Shown here: positions 1 to 12,071 of the stretch, in pieces
How the letters are laid out: every line of letters begins with the position of its first letter
Position numbering within the stretch: position 1 is the first letter of the stretch
Source: Tigriopus japonicus
Lineage: Eukaryota > Arthropoda > Copepoda > Harpacticoida > Harpacticidae
Length of the DNA: 64,000 bases
Direction: 5' to 3'
Assembly (NCBI GenBank): GCA_010645155.1
Contig: JAAGOF010000071.1
Span: 803,106 to 867,105 of the forward strand
Notes under the pieces: generated by a model
Told to the model about the DNA's origin: nothing
Seen by the model: the letters and a program-made list of their open reading frames with translations, nothing else
Databases searched by the model: none
Made by a program: the position numbers and the translations under genes

Positions 1-1263
1 GCAGGTGGACAAGAAACGAGAGATTCTAGTTGGACGACACCAGCAACAGCAAACAATAATAACAGTAGCAATAATAACCCTTTCCTCGCAAGCAAACTGA
101 GATGTTTTGTTTCTGGCCAATCGGGGATGAATTAGCACTACAGTCTGGCTTGCTTAAATTGAAACTCAAAAATAGCGAAAATATACCCTACGAACCTTAT
201 CTATGATGCCCAAACAACGTTTTTATGGAGCCATTTTGTCCTTTTTTATGCAGTCCATTATATCTACCATTGGGCAATAGCCCAATCTTTTGCAAGTTTA
301 TTAATATCAAGCTGCGCACAGAACATCGCCAACAATTTTGGTGGGCCAAGCTGTACACATCCTCGAAAGGAAACGCTGCTGAACGACAGAAAAGAACCAA
401 AACTCAAGGTAGGAAGAAGGGTTAGTGAAGTGTCCTCCCCAGCGAAAGATTACACCTCAGGGAGCCTCACAGTCACCCCCAGGTCTCCTCCCCCCTATTC
501 GTCCCATAAAATGACCGAGAGAGACACACGGGGAGAGTCAGTCATCAACTCAGATAAGTGGAAAATGAATGCTGGCCCATGAACAAATAGCAGAGGAGAG
601 AAAAGCAAATTGCCAGTTGCTCCTTCCTATCTGTTTGTCGTATTATCCGTAACGAAATCTGCGATAGCGCTGGTTTGGACCAGGGTTACATTCGCAGGTT
701 CGGAGGTTCTTGAAGAACTTTCTCAATTAGGGTAATTAACAGAAGTTAGCTCGTTAGTTTTCTCTTGTCAAAAATTGTTGAAAAGTTTTTTTCGTTTTTT
801 TTTTCTGGCTTTGTACATAAATATCGCTTAACGTCGATGGTTCAGGTTATCCTGATTTCTTTCACCAGAGAAGTCTGTCTGGCACCAACCATAAAATCAT
901 GAAGACAAACCGCAAACCTCAATGTGCATTTGTTTCGATTTGCTCTGGAGCCAAAAAAACCAATCCAAATGGTTGTCATTGCGGCTGGTTGGCCATTCAC
1001 CCACCCAAGGGCTTCTTGTTCACTTCAAGTGAGCAGAAAACAATTACCGAAAAAAATGAAACTAGATCAAACACGGAAGAAAAAGGGGAACTCCCCAAAA
1101 CGTCTGGAAGCAATGATATTACCCTAAAGATGACTTTTTGCCACCTCCAAGCTCGCCAGCCGTCAAAGCTAATTGTATCCATCCTGCGCCGAGCGGAGTC
1201 AATTCAAAAGCCGTTTTTATAACCCCATAAAAAGTGAAAATATGGCATTATACGGCATGAGTC

Positions 1264-1286
1264 CACTCACTCACTCACTCACTCAC
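1264..1286. repeat. (ACTC)n microsatellite
   Basis: About six tandem copies of a 4-bp CACT unit, followed by a slightly degenerate extension. No gene context is apparent. Confidence 0.85.
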
Positions 1287-4200
1287 CTACTCACTGGCTT
1301 CTTCCGGCTCAGATCCATTGACTTGCCACACGGGAATTGCATGAGAGTAGATGGAAATAAAAATAATGCCATCAAGTTCTTTGTGAACTCATTCTGCGTA
1401 CTGTACAGAGAGTGTGCACATTCGCTTCCTGTACCATTACTGACTGCACTACTTGACTACTTGCATTGCTAACGACGCTTTTCAAGTAGCTAGTAGGTAA
1501 TCCACGTAATACAGATAGATCCTATGGAGATGGCAGCAGCATACGGTACTTTTCCGGTAAAAAGGAAGAAAACTTCATCATAGTCCGTTGGCAAAGTTGG
1601 TTCTCGCACTTCTTCGTTGGTTGGTTCAATGGTTGTGCATGCACGTTTTGTCCGTACGTTGTTCTCAATTCTCACCAACGAAACCTTACCTGCTTTTGAA
1701 ACAGATACTGACAGATGAGTGCTTTACAGACACTTCTTTCAAATTCAAGCCATACATGTGCACGCCACACACATCCAGTCCTTCTCCCAATGGCCACCAT
1801 GACTCGAATTAAATATTTCATACATTGAACTTCTCACATGCAATCCCTCCGCAAGTGGGTCAGGTTTCGACACTGGTTGTAGTAGTACAACCACGGGGCT
1901 TTGGAGATCCCAATGTGTATCTACGTCGAACGTCGTACATTGTAGTAGCCGTAATTTGGACAAGCTTCAAAAGGGGTTCGTGCGATTCCAGCGATTACGC
2001 ACAAAACCATAACGAAAAGGTGATTATTACCTCGTCTCATATTGTCCAAGCACGACTCGATTTCTCCTGGTGGGTAATCAGCGTAAATGCACATTACTCG
2101 ATGTCCGTCCGACAGTATTTGGACCATCAGGAACACGAAAGACGCTTACTTTGAATTGGAGCTGGCAAGTACAGTACGTACATACGCATCAAGCGCATAC
2201 CTTTGTACGTAGACTGCCTACTTCGAGGACCATTATGTCATCAGGGTTAGGAGATTGGCCATTCGAATGGACGAGTTGAGATCGAGCAAGACCTCGGAAG
2301 TAAAAATTGGCCATCCAGTCCGAAAGAAGACAATGAAGCAATCACTTACCTTTGTGTCTTTCAATATTATCGAAGGGGGCCATCGGTAAATTTGCCATCC
2401 TCGCACGACGGTTGTCATCTATCAATGATGCATTTTTCTATATGTCCCTTGATTGCGCGGGACTACGAGGGCCAAATATTGTGAGGTTGGTCAAAAAAAA
2501 GGATGCTATTTATAGCCCACATACACACATTCTAATCCATAAAGTTAGAGGACGGAGAAGGAGATGTCCTTGCTCGATGTGACAATCTCAATTCGCATCA
2601 ACATCAAGCATGGGATGTGTGTGCACGAATAATGTGTGCTCGCATTTCCGCCTCACATACTGACCGCGTCTCAATTGTCTCATTTGATCAGATGAAGATA
2701 TTGGTCCATCCACGATGTGGCTCTTTTCCATTCAAGTTCATCAATAATCGACTGAATCATTTCAGAGCAATGAGGATTCGAGTCCATTTATACGGTCCTA
2801 CGCAGGCATGTTGTACTTTTGAACATGTATGTTATCGGATAAATCAATCAAATCGGTGCATGCATTCCGGGTTAATCAGAATGAGTAAGCAGCATCAAAA
2901 ATGTAGTTGAGCAGTCAGTGATGGAAGTTTCGGCAATAACCTCTTCGAGGCACGATCCGTCAGAAAATAAAATATAAATGTAGATTGACACTCAATTTGT
3001 TTGCCTCGCATTCTGTCCATTCCTGGATAGCTAGGTTTCATCCAATTGTAATGGAGGTGTTCTGGTGTGAATTTCCAAGCTCGCTTGGATTTTTCCCTCC
3101 CAGCTCTCCAGTCATAATCATAGCCGATCGATCCATTATTTCCGGCCAACGGGAAATTCTGAACACGTCGTGTAGTTGCGAAAAAAGTCCTGGGGAAAAC
3201 AAAAGCAAAAGTGTTCAAAATTCATGTCACACCATCCCAGAGAACACGAACGTCAGTTAGAAGCGACCAAAAAACAGAGCCAACCAATTCTGTTAAATAA
3301 CCCCCCGAGGCGACAATGAGTCCAAGTTCTCTTGCTTTTGTAAAAGTGTCTTTGGGATGCACTGAAGCAAGTGTATTTGTTTGCCAACCCAGACCAAATC
3401 TTTTGTTGTTTCTCTCGTGGGATGAGTATTGGAAGCGAATCAATGGCGTAAATCATCCTGATTAAATGCATCTGTTTCGCACTCCCAGGAGGTCCACGCG
3501 TGATCATTGATATTGGGGAGAAATTAAGAGCACATGGTTCCACTTCCATCCAACACCCATTGTTGGTCCCGTCGTCTTCTCTGGAGAGAATTGTGGTGCT
3601 TCTCATTTGGAGCTGTCGAATGTGGGTCTCAAAAACTTGGACTCATTGTTCACTCTTAGATTGACTGTTTTTGGTATTGCGTGTGGTTCTCATTTTCCGC
3701 TGCTTGCCCAAAGTCAATAGCATGGAGTGCTATGTGATACCCAGAATCCTTGGATGTAAAACGATAGCCTCTTGTTTAGGCTGGCTAGAAACACGGGTAT
3801 TACAATCAGAGGCTCTATTTACAAAGTTCATTATTCGGTTCATGAGCAACAGATGAAAGATCTCAAGCCAAAAATCAACGAATCTTAGGCTTTTATGTTA
3901 CTAGTATATTGTATCTAGGTTGTAAGAGATCGGGGTGGCGACAGACGCGGCTCTAATTGACCATTTGGTCTGTGGTTGGTTGGACTTGTCGTTCCAATCA
4001 TCTGCCATCCAATTGTCTTTCCTTCCCCTCTCTTTTTCCAATATCCTATATGACTGATGACAATTAAGAAGCTTTTATTTCCCTGTCAAGTCGATGGCTG
4101 ATCCATCTGGATCCATCTTGAGCACTGTAGGATTACAACCACGCCGTTCTAACGGCAAGACTCCCTTTGTCTCGTTCAAAGACCACGACTTGACATTGGA

Positions 4201-6309
4201 ATCATCGACATACAGGAGCCATTGAAGGTTGCATCTCTCGGGAATAGATAGATATTGGTCATCCATAACAAAAGGGGGGCTTTCAGAAAACCAATCCCTC
4301 TCCCGTCCAAATGCATACTCACAATTTGGTCACTTCTTGATCTGATCCAATGACTAAGCCGAGACAGACAACATTGAATAAAAGAGATCCTCCTCTTCTA
4401 CCAACGCTCTCTCTACGCTTGATGCCTCTTTGAAACCCCGTATGGGTATCCAGCAGTGTTATCGGGCCAGAACTTGGGACAATCACACACTTCGAGATGC
4501 TCGTGATGGATCACTATTATTCTGCCAGTCATCAAGCAACAGACACACACGCACATACGGTTCCGTATAAGCAGTATAAGGAGTATTGGATCCTGGCCTA
4601 TCAGAGTCTGGCAGAACCTTCCGCAGACGATGAGGGAATGGATGGATCTTTGGATGTACTGTGCATTACCATTGTGTGAGTACCAGTTTGGTGGGGAAGA
4701 CGTAGGAATATTAGCCACTCGCTCAGACATCATGATAGATAGCTGGATAGTTGGCTGAGACAGAAAAAAGAGATCTTTTATGTGATAAATGTATATTTAC
4801 TGAAGGTGCCCTAGTTTCATGCCATGATCATCTGTTGTCATTTTTTCCCCTTATCTACCGCATGTATTGTGGCATAGAATGAGTTTGCTTACGATTGGAA
4901 GACGAACTCCCGGGTTCTTGGATGAGACGGAAAAAATAATCATAATCCGTGATGTATGTACCTCCTCATATTTCTGGTGGTCTGTTGGTCGAATCCGTCT
5001 ATACATTTATTCATCTATCCAAGCAAGTGATGTAATGGGACGGTAGTAATGTCTGTTGGATGACGAAGTGGATGTTAACTGAAATCTAATTCTCGGTAGG
5101 AGTCATGATATCTCTAACTGACGCCTAGTTCTTCTTTGAAATCCAACTCAAGGCATGAAGAGCACGACTAAAGTGTTGTCTTCTCTTTCGCCTCTATGGG
5201 TATCATGCCTACCAAGTTATTAGTGAACGATCGAAGCTCAAATGGAATCTCGAAAGCTGGATAGGATAAGATATGGTGTTGGTAGCTATTGAATGATACG
5301 AAATGTCATCGAGGAGAGCCAATTCCAAAACAGCCGGGGATCAGGGTTATTATGGGGTTTAATGCCAAGCCTCCCGTAGAAGCCCAATCGATCGTGGCCT
5401 AATGGAACCAACCGACTGGTAGCACTCTACGTTCGTACTTACTCGTGAGTGCTATCTTCCACTATTCAGAGGTGTTTTTCTTTCACTCCGAGTTTTTTTC
5501 TACTTCTTCTTCTTCATTTGGGATGACTGTGCAAATCTTTTTGTGGCAGTCTTAAATCAGCCTTCTCATCCTTCTTCTTCTTCTTCTCGTATGGTTTGTA
5601 GTAAGTTGGTCGGTCTCCTCAGGGTAGCTAAGTTGTCTTCGTACAGACTGAAAACACCCTGAAAAAAGATACCACCAACTATTCCAATTGGGTGATGGAA
5701 AAAATAGCTCGGCAGATCATTTTTGCCATGATCCACTTCTTCCAGAATGTACCGAATACTCACACCATGTCTCCCAAAGCCAAGCAAGCGGGGACTGCTC
5801 CACAAATCTTACCCACCTTGATATGGTTGTCGTTATTGATATCGACTGCTGAGCGGCAGGAAGGGAGAATCTATTCACGAGAGACACATTTGAAAGGAGT
5901 TCAATTGAAAATAAAGAATCGTCCAAACCTCCACGAAGATTAGTTTATTGATTTGAGCTCCTGGCGTGACAACCATTCATCATTTCCCGGAGAAAGAAGA
6001 ACCACAGGAGAACAGACAGAGATATCGCCCGAATCATCCTTCCATTTCCAAATTTCCTGGTCCAATTGAAAACTAAAGTCATGATGAAGAGAAAGAAAAA
6101 AGGTACTGGGAAAGAGTGAGTCTTTGTGCTCGAAATGGGTTGTGTTGCCCCGGATTCCTGATCCTACCTACAAAACTTCAATACTTACTGGCGTCCCAAA
6201 GCAATGAGTCGCTTTATGGGTCATTTTCTTCTATATCCCCTATAACGGAGGAAAATCCTGGCTTGGGTTAATGCAATCGTGACTGAATGAAATGGCGAAA
6301 TACTCCGTC

Positions 6310-6331
6310 TTCATCATCATCATCATCATCC
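6310..6331. repeat. (CAT)n microsatellite
   Basis: Seven uninterrupted CAT triplets in a stretch where I find no supported coding exon, so it is probably a non-coding microsatellite. Confidence 0.85.
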
Positions 6332-9300
6332 ATCTTTTGCAATTCTGATCCCAATTCATTGGAATTCCATTCAAAAACTCGACATTCCACACTCGGCATG
6401 GAATCTTGAGACTCAAATCATCATCTTCTTCTCTGTGGTATCTTCCATCGTTGCTCATTCCACTTCCAACACAAACTTCATTTCACTAACTGAAGCACCA
6501 CGTGTCAGATTTGAATGGAGTGTGTTGGTTGGCATGGTTCCCTCCTCCTCATGGAAAAATGATCCACCATATTCCCTTCTGAAGCCTCACGTTGTTGGTT
6601 TGTTCGAACGTTGTAAAACCAGAAGGAAATGGTAAATATCTTTTCTAAAAGCGGGTAGTCTATGTCGTACGCACCCTGTAAGTAGACATGAATTTGAATC
6701 CCCCCAAAACGAAATTATGCTCGTCCAACCTCTGATCTTAATCCACTTACGCACGATCTGTGTTCCTCCCATCATCTCTTTGGTTGGATACTGGATAGCT
6801 TTTGCTCGCACTTGGTGAACTCCACCCCATGAAATCCCGAAATCAGCCAACCAAGCCACCAACTCACTTGTGTGTAGGTGAGTGAATGCGAATGATTTCA
6901 GTTGACTTGAATTCCAACGTTGATTTATCTCATTTCCGCCCTGCAAAACCGAAATGACAAATTCAATTCACCGTCATCATCAGTAAGTCGGGCTTTGGCA
7001 TGCCCTTTCATGGCTTCTCCAGATTCGTGCATGCACTTTCATCTCGTTCTTGCTCTCCACCCTATATTTACGTGCGAACCCATGTAGTTGATGTAGAAAC
7101 ATGTCTAGCAGAAGTAAGGGATTCGTGTTCAAAGTTGAGAAATCCATTGAAATATTGAAATGCCCAGGGAGCGACGAGGAAACGCTTTCTTGAACAACTC
7201 GTGATTAATTTATGTTTAAAGAGGCTGAAGAGGCTGCTCCTGTATTAATGATGATTAATGCCGCCCGAGTCTTCCATTTGAAGCGAAATATTCCGGACCA
7301 AGCGAGTTCTCAATGTTCTCGTAATATCTTGGAATGGCCTATTTATTGTAGTCCTACGTTCCAATGCAGTCACATGCGAACTCTCCGAGGATGCATTTCC
7401 ACGGTACATTCCTTCATTTCAGGAGTTCGCTCGTTCGTTCGTTCCTTCGCTCCAAGGAATGGAGTTTGCATTCAAGAAAGTTTCCTCTTTCCCAACTTCA
7501 ACAGATTGGGCTCCTCTTTCTATAATTTTCCATAAATCAAGCCTCTCGCCATCTTTCTTCTCGTTTGCTCGCTAATACAAACAGGGCATTAAGGTCACGA
7601 GGGTCTCAGGGACGGCTGGATATTGATCTGGATCTACGAATGAATCGGAACATTTCCATTCAATTCACTTCGCTTTGATAACATGGACCATAAATGTCAA
7701 AAAGTCGGAACACGCTCACACAACAACGACAACATCATTGCTCTTTTTTTCTCGTTTCCCTGGAAATGGCTAGAAATGCAATGACACGCTGGGTGAGCCC
7801 ACATAAAAGGATCATTTCTTTGGCTGGATGGCTCGTCTTCATTGTATACACATTGAGATTTGAATGACAAATATACTGCCATTGAAATGTGTCCCAAAAA
7901 AGTGAGATACCAAGGGGAAGAAGACGGAAAGGATCCCGCCTTGTGAACACACACACACTGAACTAGAGAGTCAACCGCAAGATAGATTGTATCATTCACG
8001 TTGGTGACCAAGCCAAAGCTAATTCGAACAGGAAGTATCCCAACGAAACCGAGCCTGAGCGAGTTTTCCAGTGAGCATACACAAGTAGTCAACCAACCAT
8101 TGGTGCACCCACCATCGCACGAACCAAAGTTTTCATGCTCAGGACTCCCACTTGAGTTTATTTAGCTACGGTATCGTAACAGACACAGGGGACGACATTC
8201 TGGGGTGGAAAAAGCACTACAAAAATTGGCTTTGATATCCTTGATTGCTTTGTATTGGCCATAGAACAGGAGTTCCCATACATAAGTGGATTGACATTTT
8301 GGCTAAATGTTTCTTTTCAAATGCCTTCCTCAATGATGACATGGTAACATTTTGTCTCCTGAATAAGCCAGTTTTTGGTCAGTGTGGCATTGCAATGTGT
8401 TGGTGTAAAATTGGAAAAAGAACTGTCCAGGCGTGAGGTGAACTCAAACTTTCGTTGCTTTTGTGGCCTCAAACCGACCGTGGTCGCACAAACGAATCAA
8501 CGAACAAACTCAACTTGGCAAACCTTCCTACAGCAGCAACAATAACCATTGGTACCACTCATGGTGTTGGTGAGTAACTTGTGCCATTTCAAAACGCCGT
8601 CTTTGATGATATAATCCTGCCCACAATGGCAAATTGGTCGTTGGCTCGATTTTGGCACGAGATGAGAAAGAGCGGGAGAAACAGGGTCGGTTTCCCCGAG
8701 CTTATTTATAGTTGATAATAGCGGCGTTGCAGGTAAGAATTTGATAGATTGCCCCGACTTGAATAGTAACCCCTAACTATTAGGCAAAAGGGCAAAACCA
8801 TCCGATTATGGTCGAATGCATTCGATGGCCAATCAAAAATAGACCCTATTGAGAGATGCCCTGATAAATCAGAAGTCCAGTCAGCCTCATTAAATGGCGT
8901 GTATCCTTCCTTTGAAATCTCAACCAATCGGACTAAAATAGCCGGATTCAGCTTCCGAAAATGTCGTGAACAGAACACAGGAGTAGCAGTCCGTATAGTA
9001 TGTTCATGCAATGTGTGCTAGCAAACTGCTGACAGCAATTTTTACGAACCTTTGAAGTGGGCCACCTGCCATTCCCACAATCAACTCGCCATCCAATCCA
9101 ACAACGAACGACGTTGCTTGCCTTCGTATTTCGTAGTAGTAGTTTGTAGTCGCACTCGAAAGAAATCGGTGCCTTTCCTTTGGGATATCCACCCTTGTTC
9201 GTATCTAGCATTGCGTGCGTGGTTGCTTCTCTACCTATTAACTAACTCACCAACCAAGTAAGCAACCAACCAACCACGGCCAATAATTGCTGCCAAGCCA

Positions 9301-11280
9301 GAAATCAAGTTAATTACCACCTTTTTATTAAAAAAAGCTCAACCAGCGGGGAATAAAACGTTCACCTCAACTTGGCTTAAAAAAAGAGAAAGATATGTCT
9401 CGTCACAGAGACGTTGCTGAGTCATGAAAAACGAATCGTCGGAGCAAATACATATTCAAGTGAAAATACAGAGTCAATATTTGCGACAAGCCACGAGGAA
9501 ACCAGAGTGCAATTAGCACGTGACTTACACAGACCCTGAACTCAAACAAATCTAGTCTGAAGAGGCGGTAGGTTAAGCAAACATTTCATTTCCGGTCATT
9601 CTGGGGCCAAATTTAGAGCCAGCGCGAGCATTCATGTCTTTCTTTGTGAGTCACCTGTATCCTACGTAAATCAGCTCTCACTGTTTTCTAAATTATGACA
9701 ACAATAACCAAGTGTCTATTCTTTTGTCTGGTGGCCATCATTCCGAAGATGATCAAGAAAGACTCAAGGCGGTGTTGATCATCGTCACCGATGTGTTGGA
9801 AAGCACTGGTTTTCTAGGTAATATTTACTTTCAGATTGATCACATCCGCCTGCAGTCAGAAGCAACACATGGACTGCCTTGCCTTTTGTGTGAACGAAAG
9901 CTTTGATGGTAACGTCTTTCATATATCAAAGTTACGTCCCATCACTAAATTAGCCTCATTAGGGGTGGAGCTCTGAGTATTAGAGAAGCGTCACAAGAGA
10001 CCAATCTCGAGCTTATGATATCAAAGATCCTCTCATCCATCTCATCCATGTTGATCTTCGTAAAAGACAATATGCCTCATTATGAGCCCAGTAGGGCCCG
10101 GTTTGATTTGCTGCATTAGTGACAGTATGACCTCACCATTGTGTTTTGAATGTGCGCTCTTGCGTGAGAAATGAACACGTTAGTTGGTTGGGCATCATAA
10201 TGATCGAGTCGCCTAATCAAAGCGACAATTTGCTCAAAAATGTGTTTACACCAAATTGATGAGCTTGTCACTATAATTAGTGTCTTCTGGCTCTCAGGTC
10301 CGGCCTCGTAACCATCAACCATAGAGATGATTCAGGCCTCAAGGGAGACCAATGAGAGCCAAGAAAATTGACAATGAGTCAGCTGTGGTGGTGTTTGTGG
10401 TAGCGATCGTTGGCTGGTTGGCATGCCAGTGCCTTCAGGCCTGACGAAAATGCCACCTTTGGTAATTAAACGGGCGATTCTAAGAAACCACTCGAAGAAA
10501 CAGCTCAATCTTTGGTCGACGTGGTGGACTATTATGATTATCATGATTAACATCCACATGCTTTCCTCCAGTCATTTCACGCGAACCACCTTCATGCGTC
10601 TGTTTGTCAGAACTATCGACCTTGAAGTTACGAGGAGAAGGAGAAAGAGAGAAAAAGGCAATCCATTAATCATACTGGCACTATGTTTAGCTCTTTGGGA
10701 GATCTGTCAACATAAATATTGGCGTCTGATTATAAATTGGCGCTTTCCAAGAAGCCTCCTCTCTCGAGTGGGCTTCCATTTCATTGATTTAGTATTCCAA
10801 GATCTTTGGGTGTGCATAAACATTATGGGACGAAGACACAGGCGGTCCTCTTCGAAGTGGGAGAGGGAAAAAAATCTATGAACATGGTTATGTGGGCTAT
10901 AAATTTTGGAAAAACCGTTTCCATTTGGTGGCTGTGACTAAAAGGCCGTCCTTTAGCAAGACGAAAAAGAAGAACAAGAACAACAACAGCAAGCTCGACA
11001 CCAGGATTGGCTAAGACAACAGAGAAGGCAGGATGAAAGGAAAAAAGAGAGCGAGAAAACCCCACAACAAAGTTTTGTGTCCCTCTCAAAAAACAAGACC
11101 GGGAAATGAGCTCTCGCTCCTCACTAGTCGCCTTTTAAAGAAACTTGAAGAAAGGCTGTTTTCTCTGCAAACTTTTTGATTACTTCTAAGCAACTTTTCG
11201 ACATATTTAAAGAAAGCCTTTGAATCCCGTCACAGACACATCTCCACTGGAAAGCATCCACGTTTTTTGAGGGTTATTAT

Positions 11281-12063
11281 TAGGGACAGGAACTTAAGAC
11301 GAATAAACTTTTTCGTCTTTTTTCGTCTTTATTCGTCTTTTTTACCCCTATTCGTCGCGACAAATTTATTCGTCTAATTTGGATTTTATTCGTCTGTTTT
11401 CGTCTAATCCGGCAATTTCACTCAACTTTTTTCTCCTTATTAGTCAAAAATTGGAACTTTTATTAGAATTGAAGCTTTTTTTCTCAAATTTGGAATCAAA
11501 TAGACACTTAAAAAAGTTCAACGCCAAAACTTGGGCAACAAAATATGATCCACACTTACTTTTTAACTTGCAGAGTTTCCTGACACAAAGAAAGAAAATT
11601 GGAGTGAAAAGGCTATCTGACTATTCGAAGAATTAATGTCAGCAAATCTGCTTCTAAATATTGCTCTATTGAAAACGTTGAAATTAGGGCGGTTTTGAGC
11701 TCTTGGTATTTTTCAATTTATTTGTTCCACTGACCATTTCTTGCTTATTTGGCACTTTTCCGTTTGTTAACTTTGTAGATTTTGCCGTTTTGCCCAAGGG
11801 TACAGCTGTTTCCCCTCAATTGGGCCACACATTTTGTCTACTTTATGGGCAGCAGTTTTAATCCTCTTTACAGGCAATTCATTAGTCTTTTTTGCCGTGA
11901 AAGTCAGTTTCTTTCGTCTTTTTTTGTCTAATCGGGCAATTTTATTCGTCTTTATTCGTCTAATCGGGTAATTTTATTCGTCTTTATTCGTCTAATCAGG
12001 TAATTTTATTCGTCTTTTTTCGTCTAATTTGACAGTTTTATTCGTCTTAACTTCCTGTCTCTA
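11281..12063. mobile_element. hAT-type MITE with terminal inverted repeats and 8-bp target duplication
   Basis: The two ends are inverted copies of each other. The left end reads TAGGGACAGGAACTTAAGAC and the reverse complement of the right end reads TAGAGACAGGAAGTTAAGAC; the match continues for about seven more bases (GAATAAA). An exact 8-bp direct duplication, GTTATTAT, flanks the element at 11273-11280 and 12064-12071. An 8-bp duplication and termini beginning TAG-N-G are hallmarks of the hAT superfamily. At 783 bp with no transposase-like reading frame it is a non-autonomous copy. The interior is full of the heptamer TTCGTCT, which on the right side forms three tandem 32-bp units (11934-12029). 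Such subterminal arrays are a known form of transposase-binding region. The family assignment is an inference from ends and duplication length. Confidence 0.88.
11934..12029. repeat. Three tandem 32-bp units inside the MITE
   Basis: Three consecutive units start at 11934, 11966 and 11998. Each has the form RGGYAATTTTATTCGTCTTT followed by a second TTCGTCTAATC block. They sit next to the right terminal inverted repeat and differ by only a few bases. Less regular copies of the TTCGTCT motif occur at 11312-11405 near the left end. Confidence 0.8.
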
Positions 12064-12071
12064 GTTATTAT

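Larger units (their letters stand above)
1..11272. other. Non-coding stretch, no supportable gene
   Basis: I see no exon with convincing domain content or splice context on either strand. Open frames here are short and lack any recognisable motif. What can be seen are simple repeats, an (ACTC)n run at 1264-1286, a (TTC)n run at 5571-5588 and a (CAT)n run at 6310-6331, plus scattered T-rich and GGTTGG-type tracts. It may be intergenic, or the long 5' intron of a gene such as the lectin/GPS gene downstream; the sequence alone does not decide. Confidence 0.5.

Noticed and set aside
10423..10881. 152-codon plus-strand open frame
   Set aside because: Composition is that of translated non-coding DNA, no motif, no splice context.
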